This document shows positions 15,513 through 23,957 of a stretch of 23,957 bases of DNA, piece after piece. Position 1 is the first letter of the stretch; the number at the start of each line of letters is the position of its first letter. The position numbers were made by a program, and so were the translations under genes. This stretch comes from Gammaproteobacteria bacterium (lineage in GTDB: Bacteria; Pseudomonadota; Gammaproteobacteria; Halothiobacillales; Halothiobacillaceae), in the NCBI GenBank assembly GCA_029335925.2, contig JARJMX020000177.1:1-23957 (forward strand), given 5' to 3'. The notes under the pieces are model-generated. The model saw only the letters and a list, made by a program, of their open reading frames with translations. It searched no databases and was not told the origin of the DNA.

Positions 15513-16567
15513 TGCTCCACTACATCCTCAAGCGCTTGCTGCTCATGATCCCCACCCTGTTTGGGGTGCTCCTGATCACGTTTACAGTCACCCAGTTCGT
15601 GCCCGGCGGGCCGGTCGAGCAGTTGGTCCACCAGCTCCAGCACGGTGGACGCGAGGGTGGTGAGGCGAGTGTGGGCGCAGAGGGCCTGTACCGCGGAGCA
15701 CAGGGACTGGATGCGGAGCGGCTGGCGGAGATACGCGCCTTTTACGGCTTTGACAAACCAGCCTATGAGCGTTTTCTGACCATGCTCGGCCATTATCTGA
15801 GCTTTGACCTTGGCGAGAGTTATTTTCAGCATCAGGATGTGCTTACGCTTATGGCCAGCAAGCTTCCGGTGTCCATCAGCCTTGGTATGTGGACCTTTCT
15901 TCTAACCTACCTTATTAGCATTCCGCTTGGGGTGCGTAAGGCCGTGCGAGATGGTACGCCGTTCGATGTCTGGACCACGACCCTGCTCCTGGTAGGGTAT
16001 GCCATCCCAGGTTTTGTGCTTGGCCTGTTCCTGCTGGTCTTGTTCGGTGGCGGTAGTTTCTGGGACGTCTTTCCCCTACGCGGGCTGGTGTCGGACCACT
16101 GGGAGGAGCTTTCCTGGTCGGCGCGCATCGTGGACTACCTCTGGCATATGGTGCTGCCGGTGACCTCCATGGTGGTGGGGAACTTCGCGGTGATGACCCT
16201 GCTGACCAAGAACAGCTTTCTCGATGAAATCCGCAAGCAGTACGTGTTGACGGCACGTGCCAAAGGCTTGTCCGAAAATCAGGTGCTCTATGGCCATGTG
16301 TTCCGCAACGCGGTGATCCCGTTGGTGACCGGCTTCCCTGCGGCCTTCATCGGCGCCTTTTTCACCGGAAGCCTGCTGATCGAAACCCTATTCTCGCTCG
16401 ATGGTCTGGGGCTTCTATCGTATGAAGCGGTGTTGCAGCGGGATTATCCGGTGGTCCTCGGCACGCTTTACATCTACACCTTGCTTGGGCTGGTGGCCAA
16501 ACTCTTGACTGACCTCTCCTACGCCTGGGTGGACCCGCGTATCCAGTTCGGTGCGGTGGAGCGTTGA
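15512..16567 (+). CDS. yejB: Peptide ABC transporter permease YejB
   Basis: This 351-residue inner-membrane permease is of the binding-protein-dependent family. It starts MLHYILKRLLLMIPTLFGVL, the usual first helix, and has the insert between helices 1 and 2 typical of YejB (about 38-80). The EAA loop that contacts the ATPase, LTARAKGLSENQVLYGHVF, lies at about 245-264. The ATG at 15512 overlaps the lipoprotein stop, with a GGGGAGGGG ribosome site at 15501-15509. It pairs with YejE to form the channel. Confidence 0.95.
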   Translation: MLHYILKRLLLMIPTLFGVLLITFTVTQFVPGGPVEQLVHQLQHGGREGGEASVGAEGLYRGAQGLDAERLAEIRAFYGFDKPAYERFLTMLGHYLSFDLGESYFQHQDVLTLMASKLPVSISLGMWTFLLTYLISIPLGVRKAVRDGTPFDVWTTTLLLVGYAIPGFVLGLFLLVLFGGGSFWDVFPLRGLVSDHWEELSWSARIVDYLWHMVLPVTSMVVGNFAVMTLLTKNSFLDEIRKQYVLTARAKGLSENQVLYGHVFRNAVIPLVTGFPAAFIGAFFTGSLLIETLFSLDGLGLLSYEAVLQRDYPVVLGTLYIYTLLGLVAKLLTDLSYAWVDPRIQFGAVER

Positions 16568-16568
16568 C

Positions 16569-17606
16569 ATGAGCGATCCCATCGTTGCCGCTCCCACCCC
16601 CCTACGCCGCGCTTGGCAGCGCTTCCGCGCCAATCGGCGCGCCCTCTGGAGCCTGTGGATCTTCCTCAGCCTGTTCGGCGTAAGTCTGTTCGCCGAGCTG
16701 ATCGCCAACGACAAGCCCCTCGTGGTCTGCTACCAGGGCGAACTATACGTACCCTTTCTCAAGACTTACCCGGAGACGACCTTCGGCGGCGAGTTCGAGA
16801 CCGAGGCGGACTACCACGATCCGTTTGTGATCAAGCAGCTGACGGAGGGCGGCCATTGGATGCTGCGCGCGCCGATTCCCTACGGCTATAACAGCATCAA
16901 CTACTACACTGATCACCCTAACCCTGCGCCACCCTCGGCGGAGCACTGGCTAGGCACAGACGATCGCGGGCGTGACGTGCTGGCGCGCCTGATCTACGGT
17001 TTTCGCCTGTCTGTGCTGTTCGGCCTGGCGCTGACCGCGGTGGGGCTGGTCCTTGGCCTGCTGACTGGGGCCCTGCAGGGTTACCTCGGTGGGCGCTTCG
17101 ATCTCGCCTTCCAGCGCTTCATCGAAGTTTGGGGCTCCATGCCGGAGTTGTATCTTTTGATCATCTTCAGCTCGATCTTCACCCCCAGCATCTGGCTGCT
17201 ATTGATCCTGCTCTCGCTGTTCGGCTGGATGGGACTGTCGGACTATGTGCGTGCCGAGTTCCTGCGTGGGCGTAACCTCGAATACGTCACCGCCGCACGG
17301 GCGTTGGGTGTGTCGGATGGCGCAATCATGTGGCGCCACCTGCTGCCGAACGCCATGACGCCGGTGCTCACCTTCCTGCCGTTCCGTCTGTCCAGTGCGA
17401 TCCTCGCCCTCACCAGCCTCGACTTCCTCGGCCTTGGCGTGCCGCCGACCACCCCGAGTCTTGGTGAGATCCTCTCCCAGGGTAAGGAGAACATCGAGGC
17501 CTGGTGGCTGTCGCTCTCCGCCTTCGGCGTGCTGGTGGGGCTTTTGGTCCTGTTGATCTTCATCGGTGAAGGGCTGCGGGCGGCGTTCGATACCCGCAAG
17601 CGCTGA
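16569..17606 (+). CDS. yejE: Peptide ABC transporter permease YejE
   Basis: This 345-residue partner of YejB has a long periplasmic segment after the first helix (about 48-125, with YGYNSINYYTDHPNP and HWLGTDDRGRDVLARLIYGF, a standard OppC-type motif). The EAA loop EYVTAARALGVSDGAIMWRH starts at about 238. ATG 16569 has GGAG at 16558-16561, 7 nt upstream; the in-frame extension to 16551 lies inside yejB and is unlikely. No yejF follows: the next gene is thiI on the other strand, 1 bp away, so the ATPase must come from elsewhere. Confidence 0.95.
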   Translation: MSDPIVAAPTPLRRAWQRFRANRRALWSLWIFLSLFGVSLFAELIANDKPLVVCYQGELYVPFLKTYPETTFGGEFETEADYHDPFVIKQLTEGGHWMLRAPIPYGYNSINYYTDHPNPAPPSAEHWLGTDDRGRDVLARLIYGFRLSVLFGLALTAVGLVLGLLTGALQGYLGGRFDLAFQRFIEVWGSMPELYLLIIFSSIFTPSIWLLLILLSLFGWMGLSDYVRAEFLRGRNLEYVTAARALGVSDGAIMWRHLLPNAMTPVLTFLPFRLSSAILALTSLDFLGLGVPPTTPSLGEILSQGKENIEAWWLSLSAFGVLVGLLVLLIFIGEGLRAAFDTRKR

Positions 17607-17607
17607 T

Positions 17608-19041
17608 TCATTCGCCGGGGCGGTAAATCGCCACGTCGAAGCCCATTTCGCGCAGGCGCTCGCCCGCGACGGCGGAGAGCAGGCCGCGCGTGCAGTAGAG
17701 CATCAGTCTGCGGTCCTTCGGCAGCTCGTGCAGCCGCTCGTCGAGCTGGGTGTAGGGCAGAGCGAGGGCCGTCTCGGGGCAGGGGTGGTCCGCGGCCTCG
17801 GCCGCATCGCGCAGGTCAACGACCAGGCCGTCGCCCGGATCATGCGCGATGGGGAGGCTGGTGCTGCGGGTGGCGCGCTCGGGGATGTTGCGTACCAGCA
17901 GGACCTCGGCGGCCTCCAGAGCCTGGTCGAGCACCTCCCAGGGGAAGGCTGCCTCGGCCTTGTCGATCGCGCCCGCGGAGGCGGAGGCGTGCGGTCGCTC
18001 GATCAGCGCGCCGCAGTATTCGGGGGTGCAGGCGGCGTGGTGGGCGAGGCCGATTCGCTCGGCCTGGGCGATGATCTCCTGCTTGTGCATGGTGATCAGG
18101 GGGCGGATGACCATCATGTCGATGGCGCTGTCGATGCGGTTGAGGTTGGTCAGGGTCTGGCTTGCCACCTGCGCCAGGCTCTCGCCGGTGATGAGCGCCC
18201 CGGCACGGGCCTTGTGCGCCACGCGCTCGGCCGCCTTGAACATCATCCGCTTGAGCAGCACGCCCAAAAGGCCGGGGTCGGTGTGCGCCTTGAGGGCCTC
18301 GACCACACCTTCGAACGGCACGATGACCAGGCGCGGGTTGTGCGAGCGGGCATGTCTGCGCCAGAGGGTGTAGACCTGCGGCAGGACACTGCGGATGTGG
18401 GGCTCGCCACCGAGGCGGAACAGGCAGAAATGGGTCAAAAGGCCGCGGCGCAGGGCGAGGTAGGTGGCGACCCCCGAATCAAAGCCGCCGGAGATCAGCG
18501 ATAGTCCGGCACCGAGCTCGCCCAGCGGATAGCCACCCAGTCCCTCGTGGCGGGCGATAATGCGCCAGGCCTGCGGGCCGTGGATGGCTATGTGCACCAC
18601 CACATCGGGATGGTGCAGGTCGACCTTGGCCGTGGGATTGAGTTCCAGCAGGCGTGTGCCTAGGGCGCGGTCGAAGTCGATCGAGGTGAAGTCCGTCTTG
18701 CCACTGCGCTGAGTCCTGCAGCGAAAGCGCTTGCTGGTGATCGCCCCGGCATAATGCGAGGCCACCTTCTCCACCAGGTCCGCCATGCCGTCGTAGGCGA
18801 TCTCCTCGGCTTCCAGTATGTGGGCAATGCCAGGGGTCTGGGTGAGGATGGCGCGGATTGTGGCCTCGCGGCCGGGTGCAGGTACCACCTCCAGCCGATC
18901 CCAGTAGCGAGTGATCGACGAGCCTGGCGCGTCCTCGTGCAGTATGGTGTGCAGGTTGTGGTAGAGCTGGCGCACCATCTTGCGGCGCACGCTGTCGCTC
19001 TTGATGGTGATTTCGGCGAAGAGTTTGATGATGAATTTCAT
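17608..19041 (-). CDS. thiI: tRNA 4-thiouridine synthase / thiazole sulfur transferase ThiI
   Basis: ThiI puts sulfur on U8 of tRNA and, in species using the long form, helps deliver sulfur for thiamine thiazole synthesis. The 477-residue product has an N-terminal ferredoxin-like and THUMP region (about 1-165), the PP-loop SGGFDS at 184-189 for ATP, Cys343 in TPEYCG, and a C-terminal rhodanese domain with the persulfide-forming Cys450 in LYCTRG. This is the long, rhodanese-carrying form. The start codon has GAG about 5 nt upstream. It is divergent from mtnB across 71 bp and converges with yejE with only 1 bp between stops. Confidence 0.96.
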   Translation of the reverse strand: MKFIIKLFAEITIKSDSVRRKMVRQLYHNLHTILHEDAPGSSITRYWDRLEVVPAPGREATIRAILTQTPGIAHILEAEEIAYDGMADLVEKVASHYAGAITSKRFRCRTQRSGKTDFTSIDFDRALGTRLLELNPTAKVDLHHPDVVVHIAIHGPQAWRIIARHEGLGGYPLGELGAGLSLISGGFDSGVATYLALRRGLLTHFCLFRLGGEPHIRSVLPQVYTLWRRHARSHNPRLVIVPFEGVVEALKAHTDPGLLGVLLKRMMFKAAERVAHKARAGALITGESLAQVASQTLTNLNRIDSAIDMMVIRPLITMHKQEIIAQAERIGLAHHAACTPEYCGALIERPHASASAGAIDKAEAAFPWEVLDQALEAAEVLLVRNIPERATRSTSLPIAHDPGDGLVVDLRDAAEAADHPCPETALALPYTQLDERLHELPKDRRLMLYCTRGLLSAVAGERLREMGFDVAIYRPGE

Positions 19042-19112
19042 GAACGCTCAGGGTGCGAATCAGGTGGTCATTTTAATCCGGAGCCTGTGGTAGGCTTGCG
19101 GCCAGTTTGAAT

Positions 19113-19742
19113 ATGGAGTCGTCTGTTGTGGAGACGGTGCAGCTTGAACGGGCCCAAGCGCTGGTCGAGGTCGGCCGCTTCTTCTTCTCGCGCGGCTGGG
19201 TACCAGCCACCAGCAGCAACTTTTCCGCCCGCCTGGACGAGGCGCGCGCCCTGCTGACCGTGTCCGGCCGGCACAAGGGGCGGCTGACGACCGACGACTT
19301 CCTGCGCGTGGCGATCGACAGCGGCTTCTCACTGGATGCCGGCCGTCGCCCGTCGGCTGAGACCCTGCTCCACACCCAGCTTTATGCACGTGATCCGTCC
19401 ATCGGCTGCGTGCTGCACACCCATTCGATGCCCGCCACCGTGCTCTCGCGCCTGACCCAAGGCGTGCTGGAGCTGGAAGGTTACGAGCTAGTCAAGGCTT
19501 TCCCTGGAGTGGACAGCCACGAGGCGACCCTGACCATCCCCGTGTTTGCCAATGACCAGGACATCCCGCGCTTGGCCGCGGCAGTGGATGCCTGGATCGA
19601 CGCCCATGGCCTGCCGGTGGGGTACCTCATCGAGGGGCACGGGCTGTACACCTGGGGCACCACGGTGGAGGACGCCGTACGCCACGTCGAGGCGCTCGAG
19701 TTCCTGCTTGAATGCGAGTTGTGGTTAAGGAGGGTCGGCTGA
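19113..19742 (+). CDS. mtnB: Methylthioribulose-1-phosphate dehydratase
   Basis: MtnB dehydrates 5-methylthioribulose-1-phosphate to a diketo compound in the methionine salvage pathway, using zinc. The 209-residue product is of the class II aldolase fold: Glu83 in SAETLLH, and zinc ligands His102 and His104 (VLHTHSM) and His176 (EGHGLYTWG). Alternative starts are TTG 19107 and GTG 19128; the GTG has GGAG 9 nt upstream, so the true start is uncertain. Its stop overlaps mtnD (TGATG). First gene of a three-gene operon; no SAM-type riboswitch is visible in the 71-bp leader. Confidence 0.95.
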   Translation: MESSVVETVQLERAQALVEVGRFFFSRGWVPATSSNFSARLDEARALLTVSGRHKGRLTTDDFLRVAIDSGFSLDAGRRPSAETLLHTQLYARDPSIGCVLHTHSMPATVLSRLTQGVLELEGYELVKAFPGVDSHEATLTIPVFANDQDIPRLAAAVDAWIDAHGLPVGYLIEGHGLYTWGTTVEDAVRHVEALEFLLECELWLRRVG

Positions 19743-20293
19743 TGTCCGAACTGCGTATCTTTGAAGAGAACCGTCCCCAGGCTCCGGTTGCGATTCATGC
19801 TGATCCGGAAGTGATCGCGCATGAACTGGCTGCGATCGGGGTGCGTTTCGAGCAATGGGAGGCGAGTGTGCCGCTGGCCGCCGATGCCGGTCAGGAGGCG
19901 GTGCTCGCGGCCTACCGCGACGATGTCGAGCGCCTCAAACGGGAATATGGCTTTCAGTCCGTGGATGTGGTCAGCCTGCGTCCTGATCATCCGCAGAAGG
20001 ATGAGTTGCGCGCCAAGTTCCTGGCCGAGCACACCCACGACGACTTCGAGGTGCGCTTCTTCGTCGACGGGCAAGGCATGTTCTACCTGCACGCTGCCGG
20101 CAAGGTCTACGCCATGCTCTGTACCCAGGGCGATCTGATCTCTGTGCCATCCGGGGTACCTCACTGGTTCGACATGGGCGAGCGGCCGAGCTTTAAGTGC
20201 ATCCGCTTCTTCACGACCCCAGAAGGCTGGGTGGGCCGTTTTACCGGCAGCGGCATCGATCAGACCTTCCCCAAACTGGACGCCATGCTATGA
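19742..20293 (+). CDS. mtnD: Acireductone dioxygenase
   Basis: MtnD oxidises acireductone; with iron it yields the keto acid precursor of methionine and formate, with nickel an off-pathway product. The 183-residue cupin protein carries the metal ligands His97, His99, Glu103 and His141 ([12 protein letters not shown] and VPHWFD). ATG 19742 is supported by an ideal AAGGAGG at 19727-19733, 8 nt upstream, so the in-frame ORF extension to 19712 is rejected. It overlaps mtnB by one base and mtnC by 4 nt, indicating translational coupling. Confidence 0.97.
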   Translation: MSELRIFEENRPQAPVAIHADPEVIAHELAAIGVRFEQWEASVPLAADAGQEAVLAAYRDDVERLKREYGFQSVDVVSLRPDHPQKDELRAKFLAEHTHDDFEVRFFVDGQGMFYLHAAGKVYAMLCTQGDLISVPSGVPHWFDMGERPSFKCIRFFTTPEGWVGRFTGSGIDQTFPKLDAML

Positions 20294-20991
20294 ACATCCA
20301 GGCCATTGTCACCGACATCGAGGGCACCACCTCCAGCATCGACTTCGTGCACAAGGTGCTGTTCCCCTACGCACGCGACCGCATCGCCGATTTCGTGCGC
20401 AGCAACGCCGACAAGCCGGAGGTGAGGGAGCAGATTGAGGCCGTTGGGCGCGAGGTGGGGGATGAGCACATCCCGCTGGAGGAGGCTATCCTCCATCTGG
20501 TCGAGTGGATCGACGAGGACCGCAAGATCACCCCGCTCAAGGCCTTGCAAGGGATGCTGTGGGAGGAGGGTTACCGCCATGGCGATTTCACCGGCCACGT
20601 CTACCCCGATGCAGTCGAATGGCTGCGCCGTTGGCATGCTGAAGGCATTCGCCTATACGTCTATTCTTCGGGCTCGGTGCAGGCGCAAAAGCTGTTGTTC
20701 TCCCATTCGGATGCGGGCGATTTGACCCCGTTGTTCTCCGGCTATTTCGACACCACCATCGGTAGCAAGCGCGAGGCGGAGGCCTACCGCCTGATTGCCG
20801 AAGCCCTGGAGCTTCCGCCTGTCGAGATCCTGTTCCTCTCCGATATGCCCGCCGAGCTGGATGCAGCCAAAGCGGCCGGACTCCAGGTGCTTGGCCTGGC
20901 CCGCCAGGGCGAGCCGATGTCCAGCCAGGCTGCCGTCTACCGCTGGTGCCGTGACTTTGCCGAGGTGAATGAGGCCATGCGTGCGGGCTGA
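20290..20991 (+). CDS. mtnC: Enolase-phosphatase E1
   Basis: MtnC is a HAD-family bifunctional enzyme that enolises and dephosphorylates the diketo intermediate to acireductone, the substrate of MtnD. The 233-residue product starts [19 protein letters not shown], with catalytic Asp9 and Glu11, and has the later HAD motifs [11 protein letters not shown] and [12 protein letters not shown]. It begins with ATGA overlapping the mtnD stop. Together B, D and C cover the later part of methylthioadenosine salvage; mtnA, the phosphorylase or kinase and the last aminotransferase are not in the window. Confidence 0.96.
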   Translation: MNIQAIVTDIEGTTSSIDFVHKVLFPYARDRIADFVRSNADKPEVREQIEAVGREVGDEHIPLEEAILHLVEWIDEDRKITPLKALQGMLWEEGYRHGDFTGHVYPDAVEWLRRWHAEGIRLYVYSSGSVQAQKLLFSHSDAGDLTPLFSGYFDTTIGSKREAEAYRLIAEALELPPVEILFLSDMPAELDAAKAAGLQVLGLARQGEPMSSQAAVYRWCRDFAEVNEAMRAG

Positions 20992-21012
20992 TGCTCGAAC
21001 AAAGCCTGCTCC

Positions 21013-21399
21013 TCACGCTTCGTCGACGTTGCGTATATGGTCGGCTACCCGCCAGAGGGCCTGGTAGAGTTCCTCGCGGAAGGCCGCGTCCTCCACGGTC
21101 TGATCCAGCGCGTGGCGCATGCAGAGCATCCACTGATCGCGCATCCGGTTGTCCACCGCCACCATCATGTGGCGCATGCGCAGGCGCGGATGGCCGTGGC
21201 GCTCTATGAACAATTGCGGTCCGCCCAGCCAGCCGGAGAGGAACTCGAACAGCTTCTGCTCGCTGTCGTCCAGGTCGCGGTGAATAGCAAGCAGCTCGCG
21301 GGCAGCCGGCAGTTCGCGCATCACGCCATAGAAACGCCGGGTCAGGGCCCGTACACCGGCCTCGCCGCCGATCTTTTCATAGGGGGTGGGTTGATTCAC
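21013..21399 (-). CDS. Group II truncated haemoglobin
   Basis: This 128-residue globin of the 2-over-2 helix fold binds haem and probably oxygen or nitric oxide. Features of group II: Phe23-Tyr24 at the B9-B10 positions, a proximal His77 in RMRH, and Trp90 at G8 (DQWMLCMRH). The frame begins with GTG at 21399 (MNQPTPYEKIGGEAGVRAL); no ribosome site is obvious and no in-frame ATG gives a better start. It converges with mtnC (21 bp between stops) and is divergent from bipA. Physiological role not shown by the sequence. Confidence 0.9.
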   Translation of the reverse strand: MNQPTPYEKIGGEAGVRALTRRFYGVMRELPAARELLAIHRDLDDSEQKLFEFLSGWLGGPQLFIERHGHPRLRMRHMMVAVDNRMRDQWMLCMRHALDQTVEDAAFREELYQALWRVADHIRNVDEA

Positions 21400-21454
21400 G
21401 GAACGTATGCCCCATCCATACAGTCAATGAAGTGCTATTTTAACCGGCAATCCG

Positions 21455-21460
21455 TATAAT
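21455..21460 (+). promoter_or_regulatory. Perfect -10 box upstream of bipA
   Basis: TATAAT lies 46 nt before the bipA start codon. The expected -35 position (around 21432-21437) has no good TTGACA match, so the promoter may rely on other contacts or an activator. The transcript would begin near 21467 and carry a C4T8 tract at 21481-21492. Confidence 0.5.
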
Positions 21461-21506
21461 CCGCCGCCTAACAAAAACCGCCCCTTTTTTTTCTAGAAAC
21501 CGTTTT

Positions 21507-23345
21507 GTGATCCAAAATCTTCGCAATATCGCCATCATCGCTCACGTCGATCATGGCAAGACCACACTGGTCGACCAGCTCCTGAAACAATCCGGTACCT
21601 TCGGCGAGCGCGAGCAGGTCGGCGAGCGCGTGATGGATTTCAACCAACTCGAGAGGGAACGCGGCATCACCATCCTGGCAAAGAACACCGCTATCCGCTG
21701 GACCAGCCCGCAGGGCGAGGTATACCGCATCAACATCGTCGATACCCCGGGTCACGCCGACTTCGGCGGTGCGGTTGAGCGTGAGCTGTCGATGGTCGAC
21801 TCCGTGCGTCTGATTGTCGACGCGGTGGATGGCCCCATGCCGCAGACCCGCTTCGTGACCCAGAAGGCCTTCCAGCACGGCCTTAAGCCGATTGTGGTGG
21901 TCAACAAGGTGGATCGCCCAGGTTCACGTCCAAACTGGGTCATCGACCAGGTGTTTGACCTGTTCGATCGCCTCGGCGCGACCGAGGAGCAGCTCGACTT
22001 CCCAGTGGTCTACGCCTCGGCCTTAAATGGTTATGCGGGGCTTACCCCTGATGTACGTGACGGAGACATGACCCCGCTGTATGAGGCCATCGTTAAAAAC
22101 GTGCCGGCCCCAAACGTTGATCTCAATGGCCCATTCCAGCTGCAGGTCTCCAGCCTCGATTACAACCCATTTATGGGTATCATCGGTGTGGGTCGTATCA
22201 AGCGTGGCAAGATCAAGACCAACACCCCTGTCAAGGTGATCGACCGCGATGGCAATATCCGCTCTGGCCGGGTGTTGCAGATCATGGGCTTTCACGGCCT
22301 GGAGCGCGTCGAGGTGCCCGAGGCCCAGGCAGGCGACATCATCGCCTTCTCCGGCCTTGATCCGCTGTTCATTTCCGACACCGTGTGCGACCCGGACAAC
22401 GTGGAGATGCTGCCGCCTTTGACCGTGGACGAGCCGACCGTGAGCATGACCTTCCAGGTCAACACCTCACCCTTCGCCGGCAAGGAAGGCAAGTTCATCA
22501 CCAGCCGCCAGATCCGCGAGCGCCTGAACAAGGAGCTGTTGCACAACGTCGCCCTGCGGGTTGAGGATACCGAAGATGCGGACAAGTTCCGCGTCTCCGG
22601 CCGCGGCGAGCTGCATCTCTCGGTACTGATCGAGAACATGCGCCGCGAGGGCTTTGAGCTCGGCATCGGCCGTCCCGAGGTCATCATCCGCGAGGTGGAC
22701 GGGGTCAAGCAGGAGCCGTACGAGCAGCTGGTGGTCGACATTGAGGAGCAGCACCAGGGCGCGGTGATGGAAAAGCTAGGCATGCGCCGCGGCGAGCTTA
22801 AGAACATGCAGCCGGACGGCAAGGGCCGGGTACGACTGGAATACATCATCCCCTCGCGCGGCTTGATTGGCTTTCGCACGGAGTTTTTGACCGCCACCCA
22901 GGGCACCGGCCTGTTGTTCTCGGTGTTCGATCACTACGGTGAGTACCGTCCTGGCACCGTCGGCCAGCGCATCAACGGTGTGCTCATCGCTAATGAGACT
23001 GGCAAGGCGCTGGGCTATGCCCTCTTTAACCTACAGGAGCGCGGTCGCCTGTTCATCGGCCACGGCGAGGAGGTATACGAGGGACAGGTGATTGGCATTC
23101 ACTCGCGCGATAACGACCTTACCGTCAACGTGCTGAAGGGCAAGAAGCTGACCAACGTGCGTGCCTCCGGCTCGGACGAGGCCATCATCCTCACTCCACC
23201 GATCCGCTTCACCCTGGAGCAGGCGCTGGAGTTCATCAACGATGATGAGTTGGTTGAGGTTACGCCGAAGGCGATACGTATCCGCAAGAAGCACCTGACC
23301 GAGAACGAGCGCAAGCGCGCCGGGCGAGCTTCGGCCAGTGAGTGA
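21507..23345 (+). CDS. typA: Ribosome-associated GTPase BipA/TypA
   Basis: This 612-residue translational GTPase of the EF-G/LepA class helps late 50S subunit assembly and stress or cold growth. G1 AHVDHGKT is at 12-19, G3 DTPGH at 79-83, and G4 NKVD at 133-136, followed by the OB, EF-G III and V-like domains ([39 protein letters not shown]) and the C-terminal domain specific to BipA. The start is GTG 21507, giving the expected [18 protein letters not shown]. No Shine-Dalgarno is seen; a pyrimidine-rich stretch precedes it. Confidence 0.97.
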   Translation: MIQNLRNIAIIAHVDHGKTTLVDQLLKQSGTFGEREQVGERVMDFNQLERERGITILAKNTAIRWTSPQGEVYRINIVDTPGHADFGGAVERELSMVDSVRLIVDAVDGPMPQTRFVTQKAFQHGLKPIVVVNKVDRPGSRPNWVIDQVFDLFDRLGATEEQLDFPVVYASALNGYAGLTPDVRDGDMTPLYEAIVKNVPAPNVDLNGPFQLQVSSLDYNPFMGIIGVGRIKRGKIKTNTPVKVIDRDGNIRSGRVLQIMGFHGLERVEVPEAQAGDIIAFSGLDPLFISDTVCDPDNVEMLPPLTVDEPTVSMTFQVNTSPFAGKEGKFITSRQIRERLNKELLHNVALRVEDTEDADKFRVSGRGELHLSVLIENMRREGFELGIGRPEVIIREVDGVKQEPYEQLVVDIEEQHQGAVMEKLGMRRGELKNMQPDGKGRVRLEYIIPSRGLIGFRTEFLTATQGTGLLFSVFDHYGEYRPGTVGQRINGVLIANETGKALGYALFNLQERGRLFIGHGEEVYEGQVIGIHSRDNDLTVNVLKGKKLTNVRASGSDEAIILTPPIRFTLEQALEFINDDELVEVTPKAIRIRKKHLTENERKRAGRASASE

Positions 23346-23957
23346 TGCCCCCAGCGGGCAAACAACGCGTGGTCGTGTAAGGAAAACGAACTCTTTACAC
23401 GCCTCTCCTGCTTGCGGAAGAGCGGCCAAAATTCTCCCTCAAGGCTGCTGTGATGCCAGGTTGGGCAAGGGGATGAGGCGACCATGGAAGGCCGGTTCAC
23501 CCCCTTGAACAGCCTAGCAGCACGGGATTCCGAAGGGCGGCCTTGCGGGAGCGCGTTTCTTTCGCGAAGAACAAAGGAATTGGGTCGCCCGCCACAACGA
23601 GCATATCTACGAAGCCGGTACGGTGGGAGACAGGCGAAACAAGGCCCCCGACAGTGGTTTTGAAAACCCTTCGAAGGTTTTGTTTCGCCCGCTTGGATGG
23701 TTTGCGCTTCATGAAAAATGCTTGCTGAGGCGAGCGAGTGTCTTTGCTTTGCTTGTCCAAAGAAAGGGCACCCCCGCGGGGTCGCCCTTCGGGCAAGCCA
23801 TGGCCGGGGCCGCTCCGACTGAGTCGTCCCGACGCGACATCCTGTCGCGGCGGGGCTGAAAGGGCCATCCATGGCCCTTTCACTCGGTCTCCACAACCCC
23901 GTCCATGGCGGCCCCAAGGGAGTATCCCTAGCCCCTCACCCTGAGGGAGGGGGCAAC
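23346..23957. repeat. Non-coding, hairpin-rich intergenic region downstream of typA
   Basis: No supportable gene in 612 bases to the window edge. CGTGTAA 23374-23380 pairs with TTACACG 23395-23401. The stretch near 23546-23580 and 23738-23775 (CTTTGCTTTGCTTGTCC then AAAGAAAGG) looks like a dispersed intergenic repeat. At 23833-23839/23843-23849 (CGCGACA/TGTCGCG) and 23858-23868/23871-23881 are perfect hairpins, the second with CATCCATGG at its tip. This pair resembles, in layout and loop sequence, 3102-3116 and 3004-3034 in the clpP-clpX element. Confidence 0.5.

Noticed and set aside
17566..18504. 312-codon plus-strand frame over thiI
   Set aside because: Antisense to a complete ThiI with all catalytic residues; no motif or ribosome site.
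19042..19112. SAM-type riboswitch before the methionine salvage operon
   Set aside because: Only 71 bp separate thiI and mtnB and no conserved riboswitch stems or terminator were seen.

Overview
The window is about 24 kb of a GC-rich gammaproteobacterial chromosome. The core is the classic order tig-clpP-clpX-lon-hupB-ppiD, preceded by a tRNA-Leu and followed by fabI and yejA/B/E-type peptide transporter genes. This order, the methionine-salvage set mtnB-mtnD-mtnC and the bipA/typA gene fit a Pseudomonas-, Chromatiales- or Ectothiorhodospira-like lineage. I cannot name the species from sequence alone.

Layout: 1-320 is non-coding with strong RNA-like pairing and a possible insertion-sequence end, followed by tRNA-Leu(UAG). 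788-9540 is the protein quality-control block: trigger factor, ClpP, ClpX, Lon, HU and the periplasmic folding factor PpiD. The clpP-clpX gap holds a 159-bp element with near-perfect 20-bp terminal inverted repeats. 9564-10268 is the front half of a dicarboxylate/sodium symporter gene that stops abruptly.

10269-12017 is a small accessory segment, the least ordinary part of the window. It holds short ORFs without clear function, a tRNA-like cloverleaf with a 3-nt 'anticodon' loop, a candidate phage GpE-type tail ORF, and isolated copies of type I-E CRISPR-like repeats with no cas genes and no array. It looks like phage or island debris. The solo repeats could be array relics or small RNA anti-CRISPR-type units.

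12018-17606 holds fabI (minus) divergent from a tight operon: yejA, a YkgJ-type cysteine-cluster protein, a cysteine-rich lipoprotein, yejB and yejE. The ATPase gene yejF is absent. thiI (minus) converges on it with a 1-bp gap. 19113-20991 is a translationally coupled mtnB-mtnD-mtnC operon that recycles methylthioadenosine to methionine. A group II truncated haemoglobin (minus) and bipA/typA follow. The last 612 bases are non-coding and rich in hairpins; part of them belongs to the same repeat family as the clpP-clpX element.
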